This document shows positions 36,360-45,326 of a stretch of 64,000 nucleotides of DNA, one piece after another; position 1 is the stretch's first letter, and every line of letters begins with the position of its first letter. The notes beneath the pieces were generated by a model. That model searched no databases. It was not told the origin of the DNA and saw nothing but the letters and a program-made list of their open reading frames with translations. The position numbers and the translations under genes are program-made. Source of the DNA: an uncultured Campylobacter sp. Its GTDB lineage: Bacteria; Campylobacterota; Campylobacteria; Campylobacterales; Campylobacteraceae. The stretch is from the NCBI RefSeq assembly GCF_937996225.1, contig NZ_CALKTC010000075.1, forward strand, positions 9,538 through 73,537, in the 5' to 3' direction.

Positions 36360-37059
36360 GACGGCGCGCTTCTTGACTTCGGCTTGGCGGTCGGCGCAAG
36401 CGAGCGAAAATGAGTTTTGAGCGACAAGGGACGCGTTGCTTTTGCATGGGCGCGGCGAGGGGGCGCAAGTGCGCTACTTTTTGCATGGCTCGTAAGCAAG
36501 CGCAAATAAGCTTGATCGCCAAGACACGCTTTTTGGATTTTCACGTATCGTAGCGGCTCAAAAATTCGTTTGAGCTTTAAAACGGCTCGGCGGCGGTGCG
36601 GTTAAAATTTAATCATTCGCGCCGCATCCTAGGCCAATACAAGGCGAGCGCTTTGCGGTGCAAAGCCGAGCGCGACAGGCCCTTGCGGCGCACAGGACGT
36701 ATCGCATAGGGCTAAGAACCGGTAAAATTTTAGCGGCGCTAAGCTCTCATGCGCGGGCGCGACGCGGATACCGCAAGCAAAGTGTCGCGCGCCGAGCCGA
36801 ATGGGCGCCGCCGTAGCACGTCGCAACCCGAAAAGGCTTGCTAGCGAGACGGTAAGCCAAAGCGCGCAGTTCCGCCTCACGTAGCCAAAAGACAGAGCCC
36901 GAGAGGCGGCAAGATAGCAACGCAGCGAGAGCGCGATGAAATTTTAATGCAAACCGCATAAGCCGTAGGCAAAGCCTAATTCTACGGACAGGCTCCGCGG
37001 ATAAAATTTCGCAAATTTAGCGCGGATAAAATTTCATAAATTTAAACGGAAAGGTGCGT
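36360..37059. other. Long gene-less, GC-rich gap
   Basis: About 700 nt after radA without a believable gene. Several short frames exist on both strands but none has a start signal or family feature. The composition (many CGC, GCG runs) is like coding DNA of this genome rather than like its AT-rich spacers, so decayed coding sequence is possible. Confidence 0.45.
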
Positions 37060-37803
37060 ATGAGCCCAAACGTAATCGTTAAATTCGTCATTTTGTTTTT
37101 CATCAGAGCGCAAAGCTTAAACGTCAAATTTAGCAAGCTCGATGCCGTCGTGTCGCGCGCTTACGCCAAATATGGGGCGGTGTTTAAGCTAAGCGTGCCG
37201 CTACTTGCAGCAGCATCGGTATTTGCGCTGTTTAACCTATACGATTTTGCCAAAGCAAACTACGCGCTGACGATCTTTTTGCTCGCTTTGGGCTCGCCAC
37301 TGCTTGCGTATAGCTTTTTTAAGGCGATAAAATCGGCGATGACCTTCGCGCTATTTGTGATCCCCTTTGCGGCGGTGTTCGCGATCATCGCGGTGACGGG
37401 CGCACAAAAGCTTGATAACTCGCTAAATTTTAACATCGTCTTTCCGCTGTTTTTCACCCTCGTGTGGTTTGCGATGTCGGTGATCGCTGATGAGGACGTG
37501 GCGCAGATCATGAATAAGATCGTATCGAAGCTCTCCACACTTTTCGTGACGATTTTCATCCTTTACAACTACGAGGCGCTACATGGGATTTTAACCGCAA
37601 GTGCGGGAGGGTATCGAGCGAGCGAGGATGAGCTAAGCGCGCTTGATCTGGTATTTATGACGATTAGATTTTTCACGCTGCCTTCGATTTTTACGTTGAT
37701 GATTTTTGAGATTAAGGATTATCTTTTTGCAAGATACAGCGCGTTCGTGCAGGCTCAGCAGGAGCGCATGCAGGATTTAAAAAATTCCAAGGGCTCGAAG
37801 TAA
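37060..37803 (+). CDS. Unknown membrane protein
   Basis: About 247 residues with six or so hydrophobic segments (for example VPLLAAASVFALFNLYDF, YALTIFLLALGSPLLAYSF, TFALFVIPFAAVFAIIAVTGA, IVFPLFFTLVWFAMSVIA, LSTLFVTIFILYNY and IRFFTLPSIFTLMIFEI). The C-terminus is a short charged helix (QQERMQDLKNSKGSK). I recognise no family. I choose the ATG at 37060, with AAAGG 5 nt upstream, over GTG at 37054. It stands alone between two long gaps. Confidence 0.65.
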   Translation: MSPNVIVKFVILFFIRAQSLNVKFSKLDAVVSRAYAKYGAVFKLSVPLLAAASVFALFNLYDFAKANYALTIFLLALGSPLLAYSFFKAIKSAMTFALFVIPFAAVFAIIAVTGAQKLDNSLNFNIVFPLFFTLVWFAMSVIADEDVAQIMNKIVSKLSTLFVTIFILYNYEALHGILTASAGGYRASEDELSALDLVFMTIRFFTLPSIFTLMIFEIKDYLFARYSAFVQAQQERMQDLKNSKGSK

Positions 37804-38023
37804 AATTTTAAAGCTTAGCTCGATCTAATTTTGCGCGACGCAAATGGTCGCAAATACTAAAGATTGCGACTGCTGTGTGCACGCTGGCTTAGGCGCGGCG
37901 GCGGGACTAACAAAATTTTAAGCGAAATTTTAAAGCTAATTTCGAGACGAAATTTTAAGACCGCGCGGGCTAGAATTTAAAGCCGCGAAGCTTCAAATCC
38001 CGACCCACATCAAATTTAAAATT

Positions 38024-38830
38024 CTAAAAGAAGCTGTATATGTCGTCTAAAAGGAAGTATTTTTTATCGACGGTGCCTTTGTAGAAAGGCTCGAAAGTAT
38101 CGTTATACGCTTTTTTGAAAAAGCCCTCTTTGCTAAGCGAAATGAGCGCTTGATTAACGGCTTCTGCGAGATCTGCGTTGCCTTTTTGCATCGCGATGCC
38201 TAAAAATACGTTCTCGCCAAGACTTTTGATATTAACCTCGACGCTAGGATCTGCGACCGGATAGACCATCACAAATAGATTATCGTCGCATGCGCCGTCG
38301 ATCTCGCCGCTTTTTAGCCGCTTGTAACAATCGGAGGAATTTTTGCAATACACTAGATTGTAGCCGCCATCCTTTTGCATAAACGCTTCGCCCGTCGAGC
38401 CGCGGATGACGCCTACTTTCTTACCTCGCAGATCGCTCATTTTTTGGATATTATCGCTTTTTTTGGTTAAAACTCCAGAATTTACCGAAAGATAGGGCAT
38501 CGAAAACTCATAATTTTTCTTTCTCTCCTCAGTAACGCTCGCAGCCGCGATAAGCATATCCGCCTGATTATTTTGAATGGACGGAAAGCGCGCTTGCGCC
38601 GATACCGGTATGAGCTCGATCCTGCCGCCGGTATCGCCTAAAATTTTGCCTCCGATTGCATTAGCAAGCTCTACGTCAAAGCCCTCAAAGCCGTTATCCG
38701 TAACTCTACTAAATGGAGGTTCATTTTCATAAACGGCGATACGAATGACTTTACTCTGCTTTATTTGGCTTAAAGAATTCGCAAGCGCAAAGATGCAAGA
38801 TAAAAGAATTAAAAGCAGTGATTTTTTCAT
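38024..38830 (-). CDS. Amino-acid ABC transporter solute-binding protein, paralogue A
   Basis: 268 residues: signal peptide (KKSLLLILLSCIFALA-NS), then an SBP_bac_3 domain: VIRIAVYENEPPFS, FEGFDVELANAIGGKI, ELIPVSAQARFPSIQNNQADMLIAAASVTEERKK, GVIRGSTGEAFM, RLKSGEIDGACDDNL and FLGIAMQKGN. It should bind a polar amino acid in the periplasm. It shares the odd C-terminal tail TVDKKYFLLDD-YSFF with the next two genes. No permease or ATPase gene is adjacent. Only 18 nt separate it from paralogue B, so the two are one transcript. Confidence 0.88.
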   Translation of the reverse strand: MKKSLLLILLSCIFALANSLSQIKQSKVIRIAVYENEPPFSRVTDNGFEGFDVELANAIGGKILGDTGGRIELIPVSAQARFPSIQNNQADMLIAAASVTEERKKNYEFSMPYLSVNSGVLTKKSDNIQKMSDLRGKKVGVIRGSTGEAFMQKDGGYNLVYCKNSSDCYKRLKSGEIDGACDDNLFVMVYPVADPSVEVNIKSLGENVFLGIAMQKGNADLAEAVNQALISLSKEGFFKKAYNDTFEPFYKGTVDKKYFLLDDIYSFF

Positions 38831-38848
38831 TTCAAATTCCTTTTTTTA

Positions 38849-39655
38849 TTAAAAAAAGCTGTAAAGATCGTCGAGTAAAAAATATTTTTTATCGACGGTG
38901 CCTTTATAGAAAGATTCGAAAGTGTCCTCGTAAGCCTTTTTGAAAAAGCCCTCTTTGCTAAGCGCAATCAAGCCTTTATTGATCGCTTCTAGCAGCTCTG
39001 CGTTGCCCTTTTGTACTGCGACGCCCAAGAATACGTTCTCGCCTAAATTTTTTATATTGACTTCGACTGCAGGATCTACGATCGGATAGACCATTACAAA
39101 AAGGTTGTTGTTACAATATCCGTCAATCTCGCCACTTTTTAATCTCCTGTAGCAATCGACCGAATCGTTGCAGTAGGAAACATTATAACCGCCGTCCTTT
39201 TTGATATACGCCTCGCCGGTGGTCTTGCGGATGACGCCGATCTTTTTACCCATCAAATCGCCTATTTTGTGAATATTTGAGTCTTTTTTCGTTAAAATTC
39301 CCAAATTTACCGTAAAATACGGCATCGAAAAATCGACGCTGCCTTTACGCTCTTCGGTGATACTTGCAGCCGCGATTATCATATCGGCTTGGTTGTTTTG
39401 AAGCATCGGGAAGCGCACTTCGTTTGTTACCGGTATGAGCTCGATACGACCGCCGCTGTTGCCGAAAATTTTACCAGCTAGCGCGTTGGCAAGCTCGACT
39501 TCGAAACCTTCAAAGCCTTTCTCGCTCGACTTGCTAAAAGGCGGCTCGTTTTCATAAACGCCCACTCTGATAACCTTACTTTGCTTGATCTCGCTTAAGG
39601 AATTCGCAAAAACAAAGATCGCCGACAATAGAATAAGAAAAAATGACTTTTTCAT
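38849..39655 (-). CDS. Amino-acid ABC transporter solute-binding protein, paralogue B
   Basis: Same length (268) and layout as paralogue A and very similar in sequence: signal KKSFFLILLSAIFVFA-NS, VIRVGVYENEPPFSKSSEKGFEGFEVELANALAGKIFG, ADMIIAAASITEERKGSVDFSMPYF, DCYRRLKSGEIDGYCNNNL, and the tail TVDKKYFLLDDLYSFF. The two Cys (YCNDSVDCY; also in A) may form a disulfide. It is preceded by AAGGAGG and a -10 box, so it is the first gene of the A/B pair. A local duplication is the simplest origin. Confidence 0.88.
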   Translation of the reverse strand: MKKSFFLILLSAIFVFANSLSEIKQSKVIRVGVYENEPPFSKSSEKGFEGFEVELANALAGKIFGNSGGRIELIPVTNEVRFPMLQNNQADMIIAAASITEERKGSVDFSMPYFTVNLGILTKKDSNIHKIGDLMGKKIGVIRKTTGEAYIKKDGGYNVSYCNDSVDCYRRLKSGEIDGYCNNNLFVMVYPIVDPAVEVNIKNLGENVFLGVAVQKGNAELLEAINKGLIALSKEGFFKKAYEDTFESFYKGTVDKKYFLLDDLYSFF

Positions 39656-40093
39656 AATTTCCTCCTTGAATTTTAAATTTTTCGTAATTGTAATGTAAAT
39701 TTTCTTAAAATTTCATTTTACTAGAACCGAAACTATTCCCTAAATTGCGAGTTTAGCGATAAAATTTCGCAACTAAAATTTCTAAGCATAATGATAGAAG
39801 CTTTTTAAATTTTGCTGCCTTGCGCCAAACCCTGCCTGCTCTCATTAAATTTTAGCGCTTCGCTTAAAATTCTGTGCGTCTATTAGCGCCATAAAAATAG
39901 CGCGCCGCTGCGAAATTCTATGGAATTTTATAAATTCTGCAACGGCGCGTTAGTAAAATCTTACAATCTAAACCAAGCTCGCAAAGTCGGACAAAATAGC
40001 AAGGCTATGCGAGCCTTTTAAATTTTACCTAGCGAGAGCACACAGCTATGCTTACTGCAAGCAAATGCAGGCGAGCCGTACCGCTATGCCCGC
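39656..40093. other. Intergenic region between solute-binding paralogues
   Basis: 438 nt. Apart from the paralogue B promoter region I see no gene. The stretch 39880-39960 has a loose inverted repeat around GCGCCGCTGCGAAATTCTA and TAAATTCTGCAACGGCGCG, which may close a hairpin: GCGCCG(C/T)TGC against GCAACGGCGC. Confidence 0.4.
39687..39692 (-). promoter_or_regulatory. Likely -10 box of the paralogue B/A pair
   Basis: TACAAT on the minus strand, 31 nt before the ATG at 39655, followed by a strong AAGGAGG ribosome-binding site at 39661-39667. Confidence 0.45.
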
Positions 40094-40900
40094 CTAAAAT
40101 AGGCTATAAAGATCATCCAGCAAGAAATATTTTTTCTCCGCAGTGCCCTTGTAATACGGCTCTATCGTCTCATCGTAAGTCTTTTTCATAAAGCCCTCTT
40201 TGCTTAGCTTGATAAGCTCGCCATTTAAGAAGTCCAGTAGCTCTTTGTTGCCCTTCTGCACGGCAACGCCCAAAAACTCCGAAGGGCCTAAATTCTTGAT
40301 ATTTACCTCAGTATCGCTATCGATGACGGCATAAGCCAAAACTAACAGGTTGTCGGTCGCGTAGCCGATGCCCTTATTTTCCTTTAACATCTTGTAGCAT
40401 TCATTTGCAGTAGCGCAGTTTATGACGTCAAAGCCCTCTTTTCTAAAATACGCCTCGCCAGTGGTGCCGCTTTCGGCTATGATCGGTTTGCCGTGCAGAT
40501 CGGATACGGTTTTGATCCTATCGCCCGCGCGGGTTAGCACGCCGATATTTACTGCGAAATACGGCGTCGTAAAATCGACCACCTGCTTACGCTCATTTGT
40601 GATCGTAAAGGTCGCAAGCACCATATCTACTTTATTTTCTTCCAACACTTTTAAACGCTCACTAGCCTTTACGGGCACGAATTCCACCTTGCCCGCTTTG
40701 CCACCGAATATATCTTTTGATAGCGCCTCGGCTAGGGTCACCTCAAATCCTTGAAATTTGCCGTCTTCAAATTTACTAAAAGGCGGTTGCGCCTCAAATA
40801 CGCCTACGCGCACACTGCCCGATTGCCTGATCTCTGATAGGGTATTTGCCACTACACTACTTGTAAATAGCAATAAAATTCCCAAAATTATCTTTTTCAT
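40094..40900 (-). CDS. Amino-acid ABC transporter solute-binding protein, paralogue C
   Basis: Third 268-residue member, more distant from A and B: signal KKIILGILLLFTSSVVA-NT, SVRVGVFEAQPPFSKFEDGKFQGFEVTLAEALSKDIFG, VDMVLATFTITNERKQVVDFTTPYF, IAESGTTGEAYFRKEG, and the shared tail TAEKKYFLLDDLYSLF. It keeps the Cys pair (INCATANECY). ATG at 40900 has AAAGGAA upstream. Binding specificity cannot be read from the sequence; the TFTITNERK stretch is like the Asp/Glu-binding Peb1A. Confidence 0.88.
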   Translation of the reverse strand: MKKIILGILLLFTSSVVANTLSEIRQSGSVRVGVFEAQPPFSKFEDGKFQGFEVTLAEALSKDIFGGKAGKVEFVPVKASERLKVLEENKVDMVLATFTITNERKQVVDFTTPYFAVNIGVLTRAGDRIKTVSDLHGKPIIAESGTTGEAYFRKEGFDVINCATANECYKMLKENKGIGYATDNLLVLAYAVIDSDTEVNIKNLGPSEFLGVAVQKGNKELLDFLNGELIKLSKEGFMKKTYDETIEPYYKGTAEKKYFLLDDLYSLF

Positions 40901-41071
40901 ATCGTTCCTTTAATTACAATGATTAGCCTAGCCACGCATCTGCGTCGCTTCGGCAAGCCCTCTTAAGCCGGTCGTATATTATTCGCTCACTTCTCCTTTC
41001 GACATTTTTTAAAATTTCTTTACCTTTGAAATTTTGCGGCGCATTTTACGCAAATTTCATTTAAAATACAT

Positions 41072-41767
41072 TTAATCTGCGCCGTGATTTAGATCCCAAT
41101 CGATCTCTCCCAAACCGTGCGCGCGCAGATATTCGTTGCATCTGCTAAAATGCTTGCAGCCGAAAAACGCCCCTCCGGCTAGCGGGCTAGGATGAGCGGC
41201 GGTTAAAATGAGATGCCTCTGCGCATCGATCAGAGCAGATTTTGCTTTGGCGAAATTTCCCCACAGCATAAAGACTAAATTTTGCCGCCTCGCGCTTAAA
41301 ATTTTAATCACGGCGTCGGTGAAAATTTGCCAGCCGAAGCCGCTGTGCGAGTTCGCGCGGTTCGCACCCACGCTAAGGCTCGCATTAAGTAGCAGCACGC
41401 CCTGCTTCGCCCAGTAGCTCAGATCGCCGCTAGCAGGCTCGCTGATACCCAGATCGCTCTTAATCTCTTTGTAGATGTTTACGAGGCTGGGCGGAATTCG
41501 CACGCCGCGCGGCACCGAAAAGCTAAGCCCCATCGCTTGATGCGCGCCGTGGTAGGGATCCTGCCCCAAAATCACCGCGCGCACCCGCTCAAACGGGGTG
41601 AGATTAAAGGCATTAAAGATCAAATTTCCCGGCGGATAGACGATCTCGCGCGCCTTTGCGGCGAGCAGGTTTTCCTTGATCTTCGCAAAATACTCGCTTA
41701 GAAATTCCTCCCTAAGCGCCTCTTTCCAGCCGCTCTCGATCCTCACGTCGTCTAAATTTATCTGCAT
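41072..41767 (-). CDS. ung: Ung, uracil-DNA glycosylase
   Basis: Removes uracil from DNA at the start of base-excision repair. 231 residues with the catalytic-water motif AVILGQDPYHGAHQAMGLSFSVPRGVRIPPSLVNIYKE (catalytic Asp in GQDPYHG), VLLLNASLSV and the His loop LTAAHPSPLAGGAFFGCKHF. Normal length, single gene. Confidence 0.96.
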   Translation of the reverse strand: MQINLDDVRIESGWKEALREEFLSEYFAKIKENLLAAKAREIVYPPGNLIFNAFNLTPFERVRAVILGQDPYHGAHQAMGLSFSVPRGVRIPPSLVNIYKEIKSDLGISEPASGDLSYWAKQGVLLLNASLSVGANRANSHSGFGWQIFTDAVIKILSARRQNLVFMLWGNFAKAKSALIDAQRHLILTAAHPSPLAGGAFFGCKHFSRCNEYLRAHGLGEIDWDLNHGAD

Positions 41768-42226
41768 ACCGACCCTTTAAATTTTAATAAATTAACGCTC
41801 TAATTTTACAATAAATTTTAAAAATAATATCGCTCTTGCGCGTCGCTGCAATCAAAGGTGGATCGCACCGCCGCCGCAACCGATCCCGCCGACTTATAGG
41901 CGCCGCTATACGATCACGATCAAAAGCGCCATCAAAAACAACATGGCGATCGTCTTTTTATTGTCGTTAAGCAGGCTCTCGCGGCAAAAAGCAAACAAAA
42001 TCGCGTAGGCAAAAAGCGCGATTGCAAACTCCCACGGGTTATTACCTCTAAATTTTAACCTATAAGTGACCCGAAAGCTATATGCGAAAGCAGCGATAAA
42101 ATTTGAGCCGGTTTCATTCTGTCTTTGCGATCTCCTATTTTATCTAAAATCCATCGTATCGATATTTGCTCACTTAAAAACGCTGCGGTCTTAAAATTTT
42201 ACGCCGTTTCTTGCGGCTTTAAAATT
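41768..42226. other. Gap with a probable gene remnant
   Basis: 459 nt between ung and the DJ-1 gene. On the minus strand from about 42114 to a TAG at 41906-41908, an open frame without ATG, GTG or TTG start codes for two hydrophobic segments (NPWEFAIALFAYAILFAF; KTIAMLFLMALLIVIV). It may be the tail of a lost small membrane protein. The remainder shows no gene. Confidence 0.35.
41906..42114 (-). pseudogene. Possible remnant of a small two-helix membrane protein
   Basis: Reading frame ending at the TAG at 41906. It has good membrane-protein character (PWEFAIALFAYAILFAFCRES, then NDNKKTIAMLFLMALLIVIV) but no standard start codon in the frame, and the next upstream in-frame stop lies near 42140. 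Could also start at a rare codon. Function unknown. Confidence 0.3.
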
Positions 42227-42823
42227 TCATCGTACGAGCTTGCTTCTAAGGTCGTAATACGGATAATCCATCGCCGCAGCGGCAGCCTCTCGTGCCTGGA
42301 CGCCTGCAAATTTTTCGATCACGCAAAGACCAAGCTCGATGGAGCTACTCACGCCGCCAGCAGTGATGATCTCGCCTCCTTCTGGCAGGCTATCTCGCAC
42401 AAGCCGCTCGTGCACCACATCCGCGCAGTAAGGCGCCAGCAGATCGTAGCAAAACGGGTGCGTGGTCGCGCGTCTACCTCGCAAAAACCCCGCTGCGCCC
42501 AGAAGCAGTGAACCGGTGCAAACGCTAAACTTATACTTCGCATCGCGCGCGGTTGCGAGCCACGAGATGAAGCCCGCATCGTCTTTAAGGCGTCGCGTCG
42601 CCATACCGCCGGGCACAAAAACCGCATCAAAGCCGCCTAGTTCCGTCGTAATCTCGTCCGCATCGATCGTAAGGCCGCCGCTGTCCGAAACTTGCCGCTC
42701 GCGCGAGCAAAACCTCATCTCAAGCTGCGGGCGGACGGCTTTGAGCCTTAGCATACAATCGTAAAATCCCACAAAATCGAGGTGTGTCTGTCCGCTAAAC
42801 ATCACAAGCGCTAGATTTTTCAT
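42227..42823 (-). CDS. DJ-1/PfpI family protein (isonitrile hydratase-like)
   Basis: 198 residues with the class-I glutamine-amidotransferase-like fold: LALVMFSGQTHLDFVGFYD at the N-terminus, AVFVPGGMATRRL, the nucleophile-elbow Cys in FSVCTGSLLLGAAGFLRGRRATTH, and TAGGVSSSIELGLCVIEKFAG. The GMAT/RRL and SLLLGAAGLL patterns are those of the isonitrile-hydratase or transcription-regulator-like branch. The substrate is unknown. ATG 42823 has AAAGGA upstream. Single gene. Confidence 0.85.
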   Translation of the reverse strand: MKNLALVMFSGQTHLDFVGFYDCMLRLKAVRPQLEMRFCSRERQVSDSGGLTIDADEITTELGGFDAVFVPGGMATRRLKDDAGFISWLATARDAKYKFSVCTGSLLLGAAGFLRGRRATTHPFCYDLLAPYCADVVHERLVRDSLPEGGEIITAGGVSSSIELGLCVIEKFAGVQAREAAAAAMDYPYYDLRSKLVR

Positions 42824-43032
42824 GATCCGTCCTTTAAATTTATCGCTCGCCGTAGCAGTTTTTGGCTCGTCGCCGTTAAAATTTTCAGCGCTGCAGCCGC
42901 AACGAGCGTCTGTTTAAATTTAGCGACCGAATGCCCGCTCGGCTAAAATTTTAAAATTTCATCCTGTCGGACAGCAGAAATTTTACCGCCCGCGAATAAA
43001 ATTTCAGAAGCGGTTTAAATTTTGCGCGCCTT

Positions 43033-43779
43033 TTATTCCGCTTTACTTAGACTTGCAAAAGCTCGCACGCCCGCATAGTGCAGCCTTTTTGCAACATTCT
43101 CAAATTCTAAATTCCAAATCCCCTCGTCGTATTTCCATTCAAACGGCGTTTTGTAATTCGTCCAAATTTCATACGCGCGTTCGTTTAGCCGCTCAATCAA
43201 CGCAGAAATCCCTAAATCGCCGCCCGCTATCTCCATCATCAAATGCCAGTTATCCAAATCGGCGGGGTCGTCGGTATGGATGGATTTTTCGCGCGGTAAA
43301 TAATACACAAAATCGCCCGTATCGAAAGGAAATAGCGTATGGCACAACGCAATGCCGTAAATTTTTTGGGCAAATACGGTCGGAAGCTGCTCGTCCGAAT
43401 AACCGAAAGTTGAAACATATAAAAAGCTACGCAAAATGCTCGCTAAATTTCTGCAGACCGGCGCAAAGGCGTATCTGCATGCCTGCTGCGTTAAGGCGCC
43501 GTTTCGAATAAAACTTATGGCGCTATCGATCTCTCTTCTTCTTGCTTGCACGTATTTTATATTTTTAAATCGCCAAGCTTGCATCAGCTCCAAAGAACCG
43601 TCGATGGCTCGCAGATACTTGTCTCTTTTTTCATCCGCGGTGCCGCTTAGCTCCGCGATCCTCGCAGCGGCCTGCTTCCAAAACGGAATCAGGGTTTGTA
43701 CCCATCCCAGGTAGCTCAGATAAAGCGCGTTCGGCTCCTCTTTTTCAAAAGCCGCTCTCATCTGCGTAAGTTTTATCAT
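43033..43779 (-). CDS. Unknown helical protein, perhaps immunity-type
   Basis: 248 residues, soluble, mostly helical, rich in aromatic residues and Arg (for example NALYLSYLGWVQTLIPFWKQAAARI, MQAWRFKNIKYVQARRREIDSAISF, DFVYYLPREKSIHTDDP, LDNWHLMMEIAGGDLGISALIERLNERAYEIWTNYKTPFEWKYDEG). The helical make-up is like that of immunity proteins encoded near secreted toxins, but no toxin gene is adjacent. I do not assign a family. AAGGGG precedes the ATG by 6 nt, so it is a genuine gene. Confidence 0.65.
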   Translation of the reverse strand: MIKLTQMRAAFEKEEPNALYLSYLGWVQTLIPFWKQAAARIAELSGTADEKRDKYLRAIDGSLELMQAWRFKNIKYVQARRREIDSAISFIRNGALTQQACRYAFAPVCRNLASILRSFLYVSTFGYSDEQLPTVFAQKIYGIALCHTLFPFDTGDFVYYLPREKSIHTDDPADLDNWHLMMEIAGGDLGISALIERLNERAYEIWTNYKTPFEWKYDEGIWNLEFENVAKRLHYAGVRAFASLSKAE

Positions 43780-43817
43780 CGCAAGCCCCTTATATCAAAA
43801 TTTTATCCCGCTCGCTA

Positions 43818-44453
43818 CTACTCGTCCTGCGTCTTCTCGCCGCTCGCCATGCAGCTTTGGAATATAAATTTATGCTCCTGCGGCAGCGCATCGTAAATTT
43901 TACCCGCAAGCTCGCGGATCTCCCAAAGTGCAGCTTTGCTAGAGCGCAGAGCGAGGAAGTTTTGCAAGCTGCGCGCGTTTATGCTCCAGCTAAGCTCGCT
44001 CTTGTAGCACTCGGGCAGGCAGTATTTGGCGATATCAAGGCTAATAGGGGTTTGTAAGATTACGCGCAGATTTTCAAGCGCCGCGATACTTGCGTTATCA
44101 ACCGCTTCGTTGCCGGTAAGCACTATGTATCGCGCGGCGTTTTCGAAATCTCCTTGCGCGAAGCTACCCTCGCCGCGTAGCTCTTTTAGCGTGTAGCGAG
44201 TGGATTTTACGCTAAGGCTTGCTAGGCGGTGGCGCGCCAGCTCCTGAAGCAGCGCGCGCGAAATACCGCTGATATAGAAGTTGTAGTAGAGATGCTCGAG
44301 AGTGCTTGAGTGCTTGAGCTGGTTGCCGACGCGGTCAATGAGCGCTAGGTCTTTGGCGCCGCCGCAATCGCCGCGCTCAAAGCTCTGCCAGCAGGTGCGG
44401 ATTGCGTTTGAACAGACCCAAAGCGGAGTGAAATTTAGAAGTTTGACTTGCAT
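43818..44453 (-). CDS. thyX: ThyX, FAD-dependent thymidylate synthase
   Basis: Makes dTMP from dUMP with methylene-THF and reduced FAD. 211 residues from the ATG at 44453 (AAGGA 6 nt upstream; an ATG 9 codons earlier has no such site). It has the ThyX motif RHRLASLSVKSTRY, preceded by HSSTLEHLYYNFYISGISRALLQELARHR, and SWSINARSLQNFLALRSSKAALWEIRELA at the C-terminal side. Campylobacter use ThyX instead of ThyA, which agrees. Confidence 0.94.
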   Translation of the reverse strand: MQVKLLNFTPLWVCSNAIRTCWQSFERGDCGGAKDLALIDRVGNQLKHSSTLEHLYYNFYISGISRALLQELARHRLASLSVKSTRYTLKELRGEGSFAQGDFENAARYIVLTGNEAVDNASIAALENLRVILQTPISLDIAKYCLPECYKSELSWSINARSLQNFLALRSSKAALWEIRELAGKIYDALPQEHKFIFQSCMASGEKTQDE

Positions 44454-44578
44454 GTTTATCCTTTGAAATTTTAAGCACATTTTAACGCTATCGCACTTTT
44501 AAACCGATAAAATTTCGCAAAATGATGCTTTTAATAAACGAAACTCGCGCCTAGCTTTACAAGCAGAAGCGACCCATT

Positions 44579-45205
44579 TTATCTTTTTTCGCTGCCGCTG
44601 CGAGAGATTAAAATTTCATCCAGCCCGTAGCGCGTGTGCGGGTATTTGCTAGGCTCACCACGCCCCAAAGCCACGACGATTGCAGGACGAAATTTCGTCT
44701 CTAAAGCGCAAAATTTTTCCAAAGCCGCGGCGTCAAAGCCGGTCATTATACACGAGCGCACATCAAAGTCCTCGGCAATATTAGCGATATTTGCCGCTAA
44801 GATATAAAGCTGCTTGGTCGCGTAGTTCATCAGCGCTTCGTCGTCTAAGCCCGCAAATTTCGCGCGGAAATAATTCATCGCAGCTTCATATTTTTGCGGA
44901 GTGTTTGCGCGACGGCGGACGGTGCGTTCTAAATACTCCTCGCCCACGCGCAGATCGTTACGCGCGATTAAAATCACGGCGTGCGAGCACTCGGCTATTT
45001 GCGGCTGGCTGTTGCAGGCTACAGAAAGCTCTTTTAGCTCGCAAGGATCCGAGACTATCATCATCTTCCACGGTTCCAATCCGCATGAGCTGGGACTTAA
45101 GCGCGCAAGATCAAGTATCTCGCGCACGAGCTCGCTATTTAGCTTGTCGCTGCAAAATTTACGGCAGCTGTGGCGAGAGAGCATCACTTCTTTTATCGAT
45201 TTCAT
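44579..45205 (-). CDS. Nitroreductase family protein
   Basis: 208-residue FMN-dependent NAD(P)H oxidoreductase of the NfnB/RdxA type. SIKEVMLSRHSCRKFCSDKL has the FMN-phosphate Arg residues; then LARLSPSSCGLEPWKMMIVSD, ANIANIAEDFDVRSCIMTGFDAAAL and AIVVALGRGEPSKYP. I start at the ATG at 45205, which has AAAGGAGATAAA just ahead, and not at the much longer open frame that runs to 45568 under the NSS gene's start. It could reduce nitro compounds or quinones. It is divergent from the NSS gene. Confidence 0.87.
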   Translation of the reverse strand: MKSIKEVMLSRHSCRKFCSDKLNSELVREILDLARLSPSSCGLEPWKMMIVSDPCELKELSVACNSQPQIAECSHAVILIARNDLRVGEEYLERTVRRRANTPQKYEAAMNYFRAKFAGLDDEALMNYATKQLYILAANIANIAEDFDVRSCIMTGFDAAALEKFCALETKFRPAIVVALGRGEPSKYPHTRYGLDEILISRSGSEKR

Positions 45206-45326
45206 TTTATCTCCTTTAAAATTCGCGGCATTATAGCGGGTTTGCCTAAATTCCACCCGGTTAGCTTGGCGAGTTAAGCTAGATTTTGCTAATATTGCCC
45301 TTTCAAATTCCGCTACAAGGCATAAT

